NCBI GenBank assembly: GCA_004554165.1
Contig: SFNQ01000007.1
Coordinates: 1-64,000, forward strand
Direction: 5' to 3'
Origin: Clostridiales bacterium
Lineage (GTDB): Bacteria; Bacillota; Clostridia; Christensenellales; CAG-138
DNA: 64,000 nt
A program made the translations under genes and the position numbers. Below, in pieces: positions 15,568 through 23,766 of the stretch. Below the pieces are notes generated by a model that made no database searches, was not told the origin of the DNA, and saw nothing but the letters and a program-made list of their open reading frames with translations. Each line of letters starts with the position of its first letter. Position 1 is the first letter of the stretch.

Positions 15568-16669
15568 GGGAAGGGAACCCTTGATCCGTATCAGCAAACG
15601 CAACCGCGATGCGATGCCCCTGTGGCAATCCGTTCTGGTACGCATCATTGCAATTCTGATTTCGCTGTTGATCTGCGGAATTATCATTTACGCCATTGTC
15701 AAGCTGAACCCGGTCGAGGTTTACAAGGCCATGTTCGAGGGCGCGTTCAGCACCAGCAAGCGCCTGTGGGTGTTCATCCGCGATATGATGATGATGCTCT
15801 GCATCGGCGTCGGACTTGCGCCGGCGTTCAAGATGCGCTTCTGGAACCTTGGCGCGGAGGGACAGATTCTGATTGGCGGCATCGCAACCGCAGCCTGCAT
15901 GATCTATCTTGGCAAGGGGCAGGTGGCTCCCGCGCTGCTGATGATCATCATGTTCCTCGCAGCAGCCCTTTCGGGCGGCGTTTGGGGCGCGATTCCCGCC
16001 ATATTCAAGGCCAGATGGAACACCAACGAGGTGCTCTTCACGTTGATGATGAACTATATCGCAATTCAGCTGACCAGCTTCTTTGTTTCCAAATGGGAGA
16101 ATCCCTTTGGCAGCAACGTGGTGGGCATCATCAACCCGCGAACCCGGATCGGCTGGTTTCCCGAGGTGCTGGGCCAGCAGTACCTGCTGAATCTCATCAT
16201 TGTTCTGGTGCTGGCGATCGTGATGTTCCTGTACCTCAAGTACAGCAAGCAGGGCTTTGAAATCGCCGTTGTGGGCGAGAGCGAGAACACCGCGCGTTAC
16301 GCGGCCATCAACGTACGCAGGGTGATCGTCCGCTCCATGGCCATTTCCGGCGCGGTCTGCGGCATTGCCGGCTTTATCGCCGTGTCGGGCGCGGGCCATA
16401 CGATTTCCACCAGCACGGCCGGCGGCCGGGGCTTTACGGCGGTTATCGTCGCCTGGCTTGCCAAGTTCAATACCTTCGTAATGATTCTCATTTCGGCGCT
16501 GATCGTGTTCCTTGAAAAGGGCGCCATTGAGATCGCATCGCGGTACAATCTGTCCGACTATGTGTCGAGCATGATTACGGGCATCATCCTGTTCTTCATT
16601 CTCGGCAGCGAATTCTTTGTCAATTATAAGGTAAGGTTCCGTGGAGGGAAAAAGGAGGAGCTGAAATGA
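15557..16669 (+). CDS. Nucleoside-type ABC transporter permease 1
   Basis: The 370-residue polytopic membrane protein is of the BPD_transp_2 (RbsC/YufP) class. An N-terminal cytoplasmic stretch of about 27 residues precedes the first membrane helix, and about eight to ten hydrophobic segments follow. The conserved core motif NLGAEGQILIGG lies near residue 95. It pairs with the next gene to form the membrane channel of the importer. The start lies inside the ATPase gene, and the stop overlaps the next ATG by four bases. Confidence 0.92.
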   Translation: MKHEGREPLIRISKRNRDAMPLWQSVLVRIIAILISLLICGIIIYAIVKLNPVEVYKAMFEGAFSTSKRLWVFIRDMMMMLCIGVGLAPAFKMRFWNLGAEGQILIGGIATAACMIYLGKGQVAPALLMIIMFLAAALSGGVWGAIPAIFKARWNTNEVLFTLMMNYIAIQLTSFFVSKWENPFGSNVVGIINPRTRIGWFPEVLGQQYLLNLIIVLVLAIVMFLYLKYSKQGFEIAVVGESENTARYAAINVRRVIVRSMAISGAVCGIAGFIAVSGAGHTISTSTAGGRGFTAVIVAWLAKFNTFVMILISALIVFLEKGAIEIASRYNLSDYVSSMITGIILFFILGSEFFVNYKVRFRGGKKEELK

Positions 16670-17649
16670 CACAGATTGTATCTCTCTTTCAGGCTGCCAT
16701 AGTTTTCGGAACGGTCATCCTCTTTGGCGCAATCGGCGAAATCCTCGCCGAAAAGGCGGGAAATCTGAACCTGGGCGTTCCCGGCATCATGTATCTGGGC
16801 GGCATTGCGGGTCTGATCGGCGTATTTTACTATGAGATGAACGCGGCGCAGCCAAGCCCGGTGCTCTGTCTCATCATCGCCCTTGTCTGCTCCGTTGCGG
16901 CGGCCATGCTGGGCGGCCTGATCTTCTCCTTCCTGACGATCTCGCTGCGGGCCAATCAGAACGTAACCGGTCTTGCGCTGACCATCTTTGCGGGCGGCTT
17001 TGCAAACTTCTTTGGCGGCTCGCTCAACAAGCTGGCCGGCGGCGTCGGCCAGATTTCCGTCGCCATCACCAGCGCCGCATTCCGGAGCGACATCCAGTTC
17101 ACCAATTCCTGGGGCTATATTGACGACCTGTTCTTTGACTATGGCTTCCTCGTGTATGTCGCCATTTTGATGGCCATTCTGCTCAACTGGTTCCTGAATC
17201 GGACGAGCATCGGCCTGAACCTGCGCGCCGTTGGCGAAAACCCTGCCACGGCGGATGCGGCGGGCATCAACGTGACAAAGTACCAGTACCTTGCAACCTG
17301 CCTTGGCGCGGGCATTTCCGGCCTTGGCGGACTCTACTACGTCATGGATTACATGAAGGGTACCTGGGACAGCGCAGGCGCCATCGAGGGACTTGGCTGG
17401 CTGGCTGTGGCGCTGGTTATCTTTGCTTCGTGGAAGCCGATTCGCGCGATTTGGGGCGCGTATCTCTTCGGCCTGCTTTCCTGGGCCTATTTCTACATCC
17501 CCGGCCTGACGCGCAGCTCGCAGGAAATCTTCAAGATGCTGCCGTATGTGGTGACGATCATGGTGCTGCTGGTGGTCTCGTTCCGCCGCAGCCGCGACAA
17601 CCAGCCTCCGGCGCATCTGGGCCTGCCCTACTTCCGCGAGGATCGCTGA
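16666..17649 (+). CDS. Nucleoside-type ABC transporter permease 2
   Basis: The 327-residue YufQ-like permease has the motif LNLGVPGIMYLGG near residue 35 and about eight hydrophobic segments. LRAVGENPATADAAGINV is the cytoplasmic coupling region. The four-base ATGA overlap with permease 1 implies coupled synthesis. It is the last gene of the importer operon. Confidence 0.92.
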   Translation: MTQIVSLFQAAIVFGTVILFGAIGEILAEKAGNLNLGVPGIMYLGGIAGLIGVFYYEMNAAQPSPVLCLIIALVCSVAAAMLGGLIFSFLTISLRANQNVTGLALTIFAGGFANFFGGSLNKLAGGVGQISVAITSAAFRSDIQFTNSWGYIDDLFFDYGFLVYVAILMAILLNWFLNRTSIGLNLRAVGENPATADAAGINVTKYQYLATCLGAGISGLGGLYYVMDYMKGTWDSAGAIEGLGWLAVALVIFASWKPIRAIWGAYLFGLLSWAYFYIPGLTRSSQEIFKMLPYVVTIMVLLVVSFRRSRDNQPPAHLGLPYFREDR

Positions 17650-17669
17650 AAAGGGAACGGAACGAAAAA

Positions 17670-17710
17670 AACAGCGTATTATGGCCGCTCCAACCGGGGC
17701 GGCCGCTGTT
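17670..17710. terminator. Hairpin after the importer operon
   Basis: The inner stem pairs 17683-17691 (GGCCGCTCC) with 17696-17704. An outer stem AACAGC/GCTGTT lies across a seven-base bulge. No T-run follows on the plus strand, so its efficiency is doubtful. It is the only candidate terminator. Confidence 0.5.
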
Positions 17711-17778
17711 ATTGCTAAAAAATCATAAGACAACAAAAATATATTTTGGATATTTGCTGGTTTTCCCCTGTGATACGG

Positions 17779-17807
17779 TTGAATTGTGGAAGGAACAGGG
17801 ATATAAT
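17779..17807 (+). promoter_or_regulatory. Promoter of serC-serA
   Basis: TTGAAT (17779-17784), 17 bases, TATAAT (17802-17807), with a leader of about 47 bases. No T-box or amino-acid riboswitch is visible. Confidence 0.8.
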
Positions 17808-17860
17808 GGAGACAAGTTCTCGCGGCAGTCCGCCGCAAATAAAACAAGGAGCGATACGAA

Positions 17861-18952
17861 ATGGAATACGGCCGGATTTTTAATTTTTCCGCAGGCCCTG
17901 CGACCATGCCTGTGGAAGTGCTGGAAGAAGTTGCAGCAGAGGTACTCAACTATCGTGGCAGCGGCATGGGCGTCATGGAGATGTCCCACCGTTCCAAGGT
18001 CTTTCAGACGATCATTGATGAAGCGGAAGCGGATCTCCGGGAGCTGATGGGGATTCCGGAGAACTACAAGGTGCTGTTCATTCAGGGCGGCGCCACGCTA
18101 CAGTTCGCCATGATCCCGATGAATCTGATGAAAAACGGCGTTGCGGACTATATCGTGACCGGCGCCTGGTCCAAAAAGGCCTACAGCGAGGCCAAAAAAT
18201 ACGGCAGGGTGAACCTGCTTGCCACCAGCGAGGACCGCAATTACAGCTATATTCCCGATTGCTCCGATCTGCCCGTAGATCCGGAGGCGGATTATGTGTA
18301 CATCTGCGAGAACGAGACGATTCACGGAACCACCTATCAGACGCTTCCCAACACCAAGGGCAAGGTGCTGGTGTCCGATCAGTCCAGCATGTTCCTCTCT
18401 CGTCCCTGCAATGTATCCGACTATGGCATGATCTATGCCGGCGTGCAGAAAAACGTCGGTCCGGCGGGCATGGTGGTGGTCATCATCCGTGAGGATCTCA
18501 TCCGCACGGATCTCGATGAAAAGATTCCCACCTACCTGCGCTACTCGATTCATGCAGACAACGGCTCCATGTACAATACGCCGAACTGCTGGGCCATCTA
18601 TGTCTGCGGCAAGGTCTTCAAATACCTCAAAAAGATTGGCGGGCTTTCCGAGATGGCGCGCCGCAACGAGGAAAAGGCCAAAATACTCTATGATTTCCTG
18701 GACGAGAGCAAACTGTTCCACGGTACGGTGGATAAAGAGGTCCGCTCGCTGATGAACATTCCCTTTGTGACCGGCGATAAGGAGAAGGACGCGGCCGTGG
18801 TTGCGGCGACCAAGGCGGCGGGCTTTGAAAACCTCAAGGGGCACAAGAGCGTCGGCGGCCTGCGCGCCTCCACCTATAACGCCATGCCCAGGGAGGGCGT
18901 GGAAGCGCTTGTGAACTTCCTGCGCCAGTATGAAGCAGAGCATCAGGCATAA
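17861..18952 (+). CDS. serC: Phosphoserine aminotransferase
   Basis: The 363-residue PLP enzyme converts 3-phosphohydroxypyruvate plus glutamate to phosphoserine plus 2-oxoglutarate. Family hallmarks are the N-terminal FNFSAGPATMP, GMGVMEMSHRSK, FIQGGATLQFAM, the TIHGTTY stretch and the PLP-lysine region YAGVQKNVGPAG. Full length is normal for SerC. AAGGAG lies upstream of the ATG. SerA follows after 20 bases, so both enzymes of the serine branch are co-expressed; a phosphoserine phosphatase is not in the window. Confidence 0.96.
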   Translation: MEYGRIFNFSAGPATMPVEVLEEVAAEVLNYRGSGMGVMEMSHRSKVFQTIIDEAEADLRELMGIPENYKVLFIQGGATLQFAMIPMNLMKNGVADYIVTGAWSKKAYSEAKKYGRVNLLATSEDRNYSYIPDCSDLPVDPEADYVYICENETIHGTTYQTLPNTKGKVLVSDQSSMFLSRPCNVSDYGMIYAGVQKNVGPAGMVVVIIREDLIRTDLDEKIPTYLRYSIHADNGSMYNTPNCWAIYVCGKVFKYLKKIGGLSEMARRNEEKAKILYDFLDESKLFHGTVDKEVRSLMNIPFVTGDKEKDAAVVAATKAAGFENLKGHKSVGGLRASTYNAMPREGVEALVNFLRQYEAEHQA

Positions 18953-18972
18953 GCAAGAAAGGAGAACAGAGC

Positions 18973-19887
18973 ATGATTAAGATTCTGGCATCCGACGGAA
19001 TGGAAAAGGGCGCGATCGCCGCGCTGGAAGCCAAGGGCTGCGAGGTAACCTGCGAGTTTTTTGAGCCGGAGGCGCTCAAGGCTGCGGTCAAGGAGTACGA
19101 CGTGCTGGTGGTGCGCAGCGCAACAAAGGTGCGTGAGCCGCACATCGATGCGGCGCTTGAAACCGGAAAGCTCCAGCTCATCATCCGCGGCGGCGTGGGC
19201 GTGGACAATATCGACGTCAAGTATGCCGAGGAGAAGGGCATTGCCGTGCGCAATACGCCCAAGGCAAGTTCCGACGCCGTGGCAGAGCTGGCGCTGGCGC
19301 ACATGTTCTCCGTGGCGCGCTTTGTCTCCCTTGCAGGGCATACCATGCGCGAGGGCAAGTGGGAGAAGAAGGCGTACAAGGGCATTGAGCTGACCGGCCG
19401 CACGGTGGGTATCGTAGGCTATGGCCGTATCGGTCAGGCGCTGGGCCGCCGCTGCCAGGCGCTGGGCATGAAGGTCCTCGCTTATGATATCTATCAGAAT
19501 AAGGAACTCGAGTGCGATACCATGCGCTATGTTGAGATGGATGAGCTGCTTGCAAATTCTGACATCATCTCGCTGCACGTTCCGTCCCTGCCGGGCCAGC
19601 CGCTGGTCAATGCGGAAACCATCGCGAAGATGAAGGACGGCGTGATCCTCATCAACACCTCCCGCGGCACCAACGTGGACGAGGCGGCGCTCATCGCGGC
19701 CCTGGATTCCGGCAAGGTCTACGGCGCGGGGCTTGATGTATTCGCGGAGGAACCCGCAAAGAACGAGGCGCTCTACGCCCATCCGCGGGTATCCTGCACA
19801 CCGCATATCGGCGCGTCCACCGTGGAGGCACAAAAGCGGATTGGCGCTGAGATCGTCAGCATCATTTCGGAAAAGTTCGGCCTGTAA
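18973..19887 (+). CDS. serA: D-3-phosphoglycerate dehydrogenase (short form)
   Basis: The 304-residue NAD-dependent 2-hydroxyacid dehydrogenase has the Rossmann motif GIVGYGRIGQALG near residue 143. The catalytic Arg/Glu/His set is embedded in NTSRGTNVDEAAL and CTPHIGAST. It lacks the C-terminal ACT domain of longer SerA proteins, so serine feedback through ACT is not expected. Position directly after serC supports oxidation of 3-phosphoglycerate as the first step of serine synthesis. AAAGGAG precedes the ATG. Confidence 0.93.
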   Translation: MIKILASDGMEKGAIAALEAKGCEVTCEFFEPEALKAAVKEYDVLVVRSATKVREPHIDAALETGKLQLIIRGGVGVDNIDVKYAEEKGIAVRNTPKASSDAVAELALAHMFSVARFVSLAGHTMREGKWEKKAYKGIELTGRTVGIVGYGRIGQALGRRCQALGMKVLAYDIYQNKELECDTMRYVEMDELLANSDIISLHVPSLPGQPLVNAETIAKMKDGVILINTSRGTNVDEAALIAALDSGKVYGAGLDVFAEEPAKNEALYAHPRVSCTPHIGASTVEAQKRIGAEIVSIISEKFGL

Positions 19888-19917
19888 TCCGGGAGACGAC
19901 ACAATACCACACGCAAC

Positions 19918-19944
19918 CGGGACGGAGGCTCGCCCTCCGTCCCG
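19918..19944 (+). terminator. Terminator-like hairpin after serA
   Basis: A perfect 11-bp stem pairs 19918-19928 with 19934-19944. There is no T-run. The motif TGCCGAAAGCGGGGCCT follows six bases later (see findings). Confidence 0.6.
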
Positions 19945-20228
19945 CTGTGTGCCGAAAGCGGGGCCTGAGGCCGCGCTTTTCCTTTTTGGCCTTGCCTTCG
20001 CGGCCTGTAGGGCGGTCCTGCGGGGAAGAGCGCCGCAAGGCAGTAAGTTCCCATGGCGTCGTCCGTTTCCGGGCGTGAGCCCCTGCTGCCGGAACGGGGG
20101 CCTCCACGGCCGCCTCAGGCTCCGGCAGACTCCGCGCCGACTGCGCATCGTTCGCCCCAGTCCCGGTTTTTGCATGCCGGAGGAAAGGGGCGGGTCTGCG
20201 GGCCGGAAAATCGGAATTGTCACAGAAA
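19945..20228. other. GC-rich intergenic stretch
   Basis: About 280 bases between the serA hairpin and the nrdD control region. Short inverted repeats are present but no gene with a ribosome site or family signature. Confidence 0.5.
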
Positions 20229-20275
20229 CCACAATATGTTGTGTCTTGCAATAGAACGCTTACTATCTATTGTGG
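20229..20275 (+). promoter_or_regulatory. Distal pair of NrdR-type boxes
   Basis: Box 1 (20229-20244, CCACAATATGTTGTGT) agrees with the known NrdR consensus at about 14 of 16 positions. Box 2 (20260-20275, TTACTATCTATTGTGG) agrees at about 11 of 16. They start exactly 31 bases apart, the three-helical-turn spacing typical of NrdR tandem sites. Confidence 0.6.
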
Positions 20276-20424
20276 AAAATTACGAAAAATTATGAAATCT
20301 TTATAAACAAAACTCATAAGAATTCATTTCATGCAGCGCTGCCATGCAATTCGAAAAAATATCTGTAATTGCGAAAAGAACAGAAAAGGCCGCATTGCCG
20401 AGCTTTTTATGAAAAGGTTGCTGC

Positions 20425-20455
20425 TTGTCCACAGATTATCCACTGCATATCCACA
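20425..20455 (+). promoter_or_regulatory. Three DnaA boxes in 11-bp phase
   Basis: TTGTCCACA (20425-20433), TTATCCACT (20436-20444) and ATATCCACA (20447-20455) each differ by at most one base from TTATCCACA. Their starts are exactly 11 bases apart. They lie 35 bases upstream of the nrdD -35 box, suggesting DnaA control of nrdD. Confidence 0.75.
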
Positions 20456-20460
20456 GCGAA

Positions 20461-20508
20461 TATCAAAATATGGTATGCATAAGCAGGCATTGACACAACA
20501 TCTTGTAT
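20461..20508 (+). promoter_or_regulatory. Proximal NrdR-type box pair over the nrdD promoter
   Basis: The strong box ACACAACATCTTGTAT (20493-20508) agrees at about 14 of 16 consensus positions and lies between and over the -35 and -10 boxes. A weaker partner at 20461-20476 starts 32 bases upstream. Binding here should block RNA polymerase. Confidence 0.65.
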
Positions 20509-20518
20509 CCTGTAAACT
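20490..20518 (+). promoter_or_regulatory. Promoter of nrdD
   Basis: TTGACA (20490-20495), 17 bases, TAAACT (20513-20518). The start codon is about 30 bases after the expected transcription start. Confidence 0.8.
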
Positions 20519-20554
20519 ATCCCATGCACAGTGAATTCAGGGGAGGAAGTTTCC

Positions 20555-22630
20555 ATGTTTACGGAGATTATTAAGCGGGATGGACGCACCGAGGCCTTTG
20601 ACCGCAGTAAAATTCAGAGCGCAATCTGGAAAGCGGCTCAGGCGGTCAACGGTACCGATGAGGCGCTGTCCGAGCGTCTGACCGACGAGGTGGTTCGCCT
20701 TGCGGAGCAGAAATACAGCAACCGCCTGCCGGACGTGGAAGGCATTCAGGATATCGTTGAGAAGGTGCTCATCGAGGCGGGGCATGCGCGCACGGCCAAG
20801 GCCTATATCCTCTATCGTGAAAAGCGCCGCAGCACCCGGGAAATCAACGCGCTGATCGGCGCGACCATCGACATGTTCGGCGACTACCTCAACGACAAGG
20901 ATTGGCAGATCAAAGAGAATTCCAATATGCAAAAGAGCGTCAACGGGCTCAACAACTATGTCCGCGAGGCGTTTACAAAGAAATACTGGCTCTATGAGGT
21001 CTATCCAATCGACGTATGCAAGGCCCATGAGAGCGGCGACGCGCATATTCACGATCTGGGCTTTTTCGGCCCCTATTGCGCGGGCTGGGATCTTCGCCAG
21101 CTGCTGATGGAGGGCTTTGGCGGCGTGGAGGGCAAAGTGGAGTCCAAGCCCGCCAAGCACCTGCGCTCCTTCCTCGGCCAGATCGTCAATTCGACCTTTA
21201 CCACGCAGGGCGAGACTGCGGGCGCACAGGCCTGGAGCTCCTTTGATACCTTCTGCGCGCCCTTTGTGCGCTATGACAACATGGACTTTGAGCAGGTGCG
21301 CCAGTGCCTGCAGGAGTTCGTGTTCAACATCAACGTGCCCACCCGCGTGGGCTTCCAGTGCCCCTTTTCCAACCTGACCTTCGATATCAAGGTGCCGGGT
21401 ACGCTGAAGAATGAGCCCGTCATCATCGGCGGCCAGTACACCTCCGACACCTATGGCGATTTCCAGAAGGAGATGGATCTGTTCAACCGCGCTTTCTGCG
21501 CCGTCATGCTGGAGGGCGACGCCAAGGGCCGCGTGTTCACCTTCCCCATCCCGACGATCAACATCACAAAGGATTTCGACTGGAACACGCCCGTGGTGGA
21601 CGATTTCATGCGCATCACCTGCAAGTACGGCATTCCGTACTTTGCCAACTACGTCAATTCCGACCTCTCGCCGGAGGACGCGGTGTCCATGTGCTGCCGT
21701 CTGCGCCTGGATAAGCGGGAGCTGAGAAAGCGGGGCGGCGGCCTGTTCGGCAGCAATCCCATGACCGGCTCCATCGGCGTTTATACGATCAACCTTCCGC
21801 GCATCGGCTATCTTTCCAAGACGCGGGAGGAGTTCATGGCGCGGCTGGAGCGCGTCGCAACGCTGGGCAAGGTCAGCCTCGAGATCAAGCGCAAGATCAT
21901 CGAGCGTCAGACCGAGCGGGGACTCTACCCCTATTCCGCCTTCTATCTGCGCAACATCAAGGCGCGTACCGGCGAGTACTGGACGAACCACTTCAACACC
22001 ATCGGCCTTGTGGGCATGAACGAAGCCTGCCTGAACTTCCTCGGCAAGGACATCGGCAGCCCCGAGGGGCTGGCCTTCTCGCTGGATGTGATGCATTTTC
22101 TGCGGGATCTGATGGTGCGGTTCCAGGAGGAAACCGGGCATAGCTACAACCTGGAGGCGACGCCTGCGGAGGGCACGAGCTACCGCCTCGCCAAGCTCGA
22201 CAAGGCGCGTTATCCCGACATCATCCAGTCGGGCATCGACGAGCCCATGTATACGAATTCCTCGCAGCTGCCCGTGACCTATACGGACGATATCTTCGAG
22301 TGCTGCGATTTGCAGGATGAGCTCCAGTCGCTCTACACTGGCGGAACGGTGCAACACCTGTACATCGGCGAGCGCATCGAGGACATCGAAACCTGTAAGG
22401 AGCTGATCCGCTCGATCTTCCATAAGTACAAGATGCCCTATATCTCCCTCACGCCGACCTTCTCCGTCTGCCATGAGCATGGCTATATCGCAGGCGAGCA
22501 TTTTACCTGCCCCGAGTGCGGCAGGGACGCGGAGGTGTGGAGCCGCGTGGTGGGATATCTGCGCCCGGTGCAGAACTATAATCCCGGCAAGAAGGAAGAG
22601 TACATGATGCGCAGGAAGTTTGTCATCTGA
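20555..22630 (+). CDS. nrdD: Anaerobic (class III) ribonucleoside-triphosphate reductase
   Basis: The 691-residue glycyl-radical enzyme makes dNTPs without oxygen. An N-terminal ATP-cone (about 1-90, EIIKRDGRTEAFD) senses ATP/dATP. The catalytic barrel includes HDLGFFGPYCAGWDL and NVPTRVGFQCPFSN. Near the C-terminus a zinc site (CHEHG and CPECG) precedes the radical loop RVVGYLRPVQNY, where the Gly of GY should carry the radical. GGGGAGGAAG precedes the ATG at 20555; an upstream in-frame GTG at 20531 overlaps the ribosome site and was rejected. It is followed by its activase nrdG. Its promoter carries NrdR-type and DnaA boxes. Confidence 0.96.
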   Translation: MFTEIIKRDGRTEAFDRSKIQSAIWKAAQAVNGTDEALSERLTDEVVRLAEQKYSNRLPDVEGIQDIVEKVLIEAGHARTAKAYILYREKRRSTREINALIGATIDMFGDYLNDKDWQIKENSNMQKSVNGLNNYVREAFTKKYWLYEVYPIDVCKAHESGDAHIHDLGFFGPYCAGWDLRQLLMEGFGGVEGKVESKPAKHLRSFLGQIVNSTFTTQGETAGAQAWSSFDTFCAPFVRYDNMDFEQVRQCLQEFVFNINVPTRVGFQCPFSNLTFDIKVPGTLKNEPVIIGGQYTSDTYGDFQKEMDLFNRAFCAVMLEGDAKGRVFTFPIPTINITKDFDWNTPVVDDFMRITCKYGIPYFANYVNSDLSPEDAVSMCCRLRLDKRELRKRGGGLFGSNPMTGSIGVYTINLPRIGYLSKTREEFMARLERVATLGKVSLEIKRKIIERQTERGLYPYSAFYLRNIKARTGEYWTNHFNTIGLVGMNEACLNFLGKDIGSPEGLAFSLDVMHFLRDLMVRFQEETGHSYNLEATPAEGTSYRLAKLDKARYPDIIQSGIDEPMYTNSSQLPVTYTDDIFECCDLQDELQSLYTGGTVQHLYIGERIEDIETCKELIRSIFHKYKMPYISLTPTFSVCHEHGYIAGEHFTCPECGRDAEVWSRVVGYLRPVQNYNPGKKEEYMMRRKFVI

Positions 22631-22654
22631 CAGGGAACTTCTGCGGCCCGACTT

Positions 22655-22681
22655 TGGCGCGGCGATCCCTTCGCCGCGCCA
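22655..22681. repeat. Perfect hairpin between nrdD and nrdG
   Basis: An 11-bp perfect stem (TGGCGCGGCGA with its complement) has a five-base loop and no T-run. It probably tunes the nrdD/nrdG ratio or mRNA stability. Confidence 0.55.
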
Positions 22682-22746
22682 GCTCTGCTTTAGAGCGCCG
22701 CTGCGGTTGCGCGGCGGGCGCGGACAGGATCAGGAGAAGCAAAGAT

Positions 22747-23418
22747 ATGCTGATTGCAGGCTTTCGCAAGACCTCGTTCATAGACTATCCGGGCCAGCCC
22801 TGCGCCGTGGTCTTTACGCCCTATTGCAATATGGACTGCTCCTATTGTCACAATGCGGAAATTCTGCGCGGCAGCGTACCGCTGGTTCCCGAGGAGGAGG
22901 TCATGGCGTATCTTGCCAAGCGGGCGGGCCTGCTCCGGGCGTTGACGATATCGGGCGGCGAGCCGACCTTGCAGCAGAACCTGCTTCCCTTTATTGTGGC
23001 GGCGCGGGAGCTTGGCTATCGCATCAAGCTGGACACCAACGGCACAAAACCGCAGGTGCTGAAAGAATTGATGCAGAAGGGGCTGCTGGACTATGTGGCG
23101 ATGGACGTCAAGGCCTCGCCGGAGAAGTACGATGCTGTCACGCGCGTGAAAAACGACATGGATGCAATCCGAAGGAGCATCGCCCTGCTTCGTAACGGCG
23201 CCGTTGCGCACGAATTTCGCACCACCTTTGCGCCGGAGCTTACCGCAGAGGATGTGCTGGCGGCGGCAGCCATGGTCAAGGGCACGGAGCGCTACTTTTT
23301 GCAGCAGTACCGGCCCTGCAAGCCTGAGGATGCCGAGCCGCACCCGCCCTCCTATGTGCGCGAAACGGCGGCGCGGGTCGAGGCGGAAATCGGCGTTTGT
23401 ACGGTGCGCGGACTCTGA
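22747..23418 (+). CDS. nrdG: Anaerobic ribonucleotide reductase activating protein (radical SAM)
   Basis: The 223-residue radical SAM enzyme should generate the glycyl radical on NrdD. The 4Fe-4S/SAM motif CNMDCSYC lies near residue 27 and the SAM-binding SGGEPTLQ near 73. The start MLIAGFRKTSFIDYPG is typical, and GGAGAAG is upstream; the longer open frame from 22654 runs through the hairpin and was rejected. It lies 116 bases after nrdD on the same strand and is likely in the same transcript. Confidence 0.93.
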   Translation: MLIAGFRKTSFIDYPGQPCAVVFTPYCNMDCSYCHNAEILRGSVPLVPEEEVMAYLAKRAGLLRALTISGGEPTLQQNLLPFIVAARELGYRIKLDTNGTKPQVLKELMQKGLLDYVAMDVKASPEKYDAVTRVKNDMDAIRRSIALLRNGAVAHEFRTTFAPELTAEDVLAAAAMVKGTERYFLQQYRPCKPEDAEPHPPSYVRETAARVEAEIGVCTVRGL

Positions 23419-23766
23419 GCGGGCGCTGCCCGCAGAGCAAAGCGTCGGCAGAGAAAACGCGGTTTTGGCGCTTCTTCCGCCTTTCTCCCTCCAAACAGAG
23501 CTTACCGTAGCAAAGCCTTCCGTCCCCTGGCCTGTGGATACCCTGCCGCACCGGGAGCGTGCAGTCCGGGGTCGGTGCGCCGGGTGCCCCGGGCCTGTTT
23601 CATGCGCGGCCCTGTCCCGCCAGCCCGGCCGTCCTTCCGATAAGACCCCGCCTTCCACAGAAGCGATGAAGCGTGCTGCAACAGGCCCTCGCCATACACC
23701 GGGGCTTTTCCTTTTCCATGCTTTGTTTTACAACAGGACAAAACAGTCGCAGGAACGAAAGAAAGT
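23419..23766. other. GC-rich intergenic stretch
   Basis: About 350 bases without a supportable gene. It begins with the hairpin GCGGGC-GCT-GCCCGC at the nrdG stop, which may end the nrdDG transcript. A weak A/T-rich segment just before sfsA could hold its promoter, but no clear boxes are visible. Confidence 0.5.

Noticed and set aside
17808..17860. T-box or serine-responsive leader before serC
   Set aside because: The leader is only about 47 bases and lacks the T-box core sequence and antiterminator.
20425..20455. Chromosomal replication origin
   Set aside because: Only three DnaA boxes, no dnaA, dnaN or recF nearby and no clear unwinding region. Regulation of nrdD is the simpler reading.
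20331..20534. Short open frame between serA and nrdD
   Set aside because: It overlaps the DnaA boxes, NrdR-type boxes and the nrdD promoter, and has no ribosome site.
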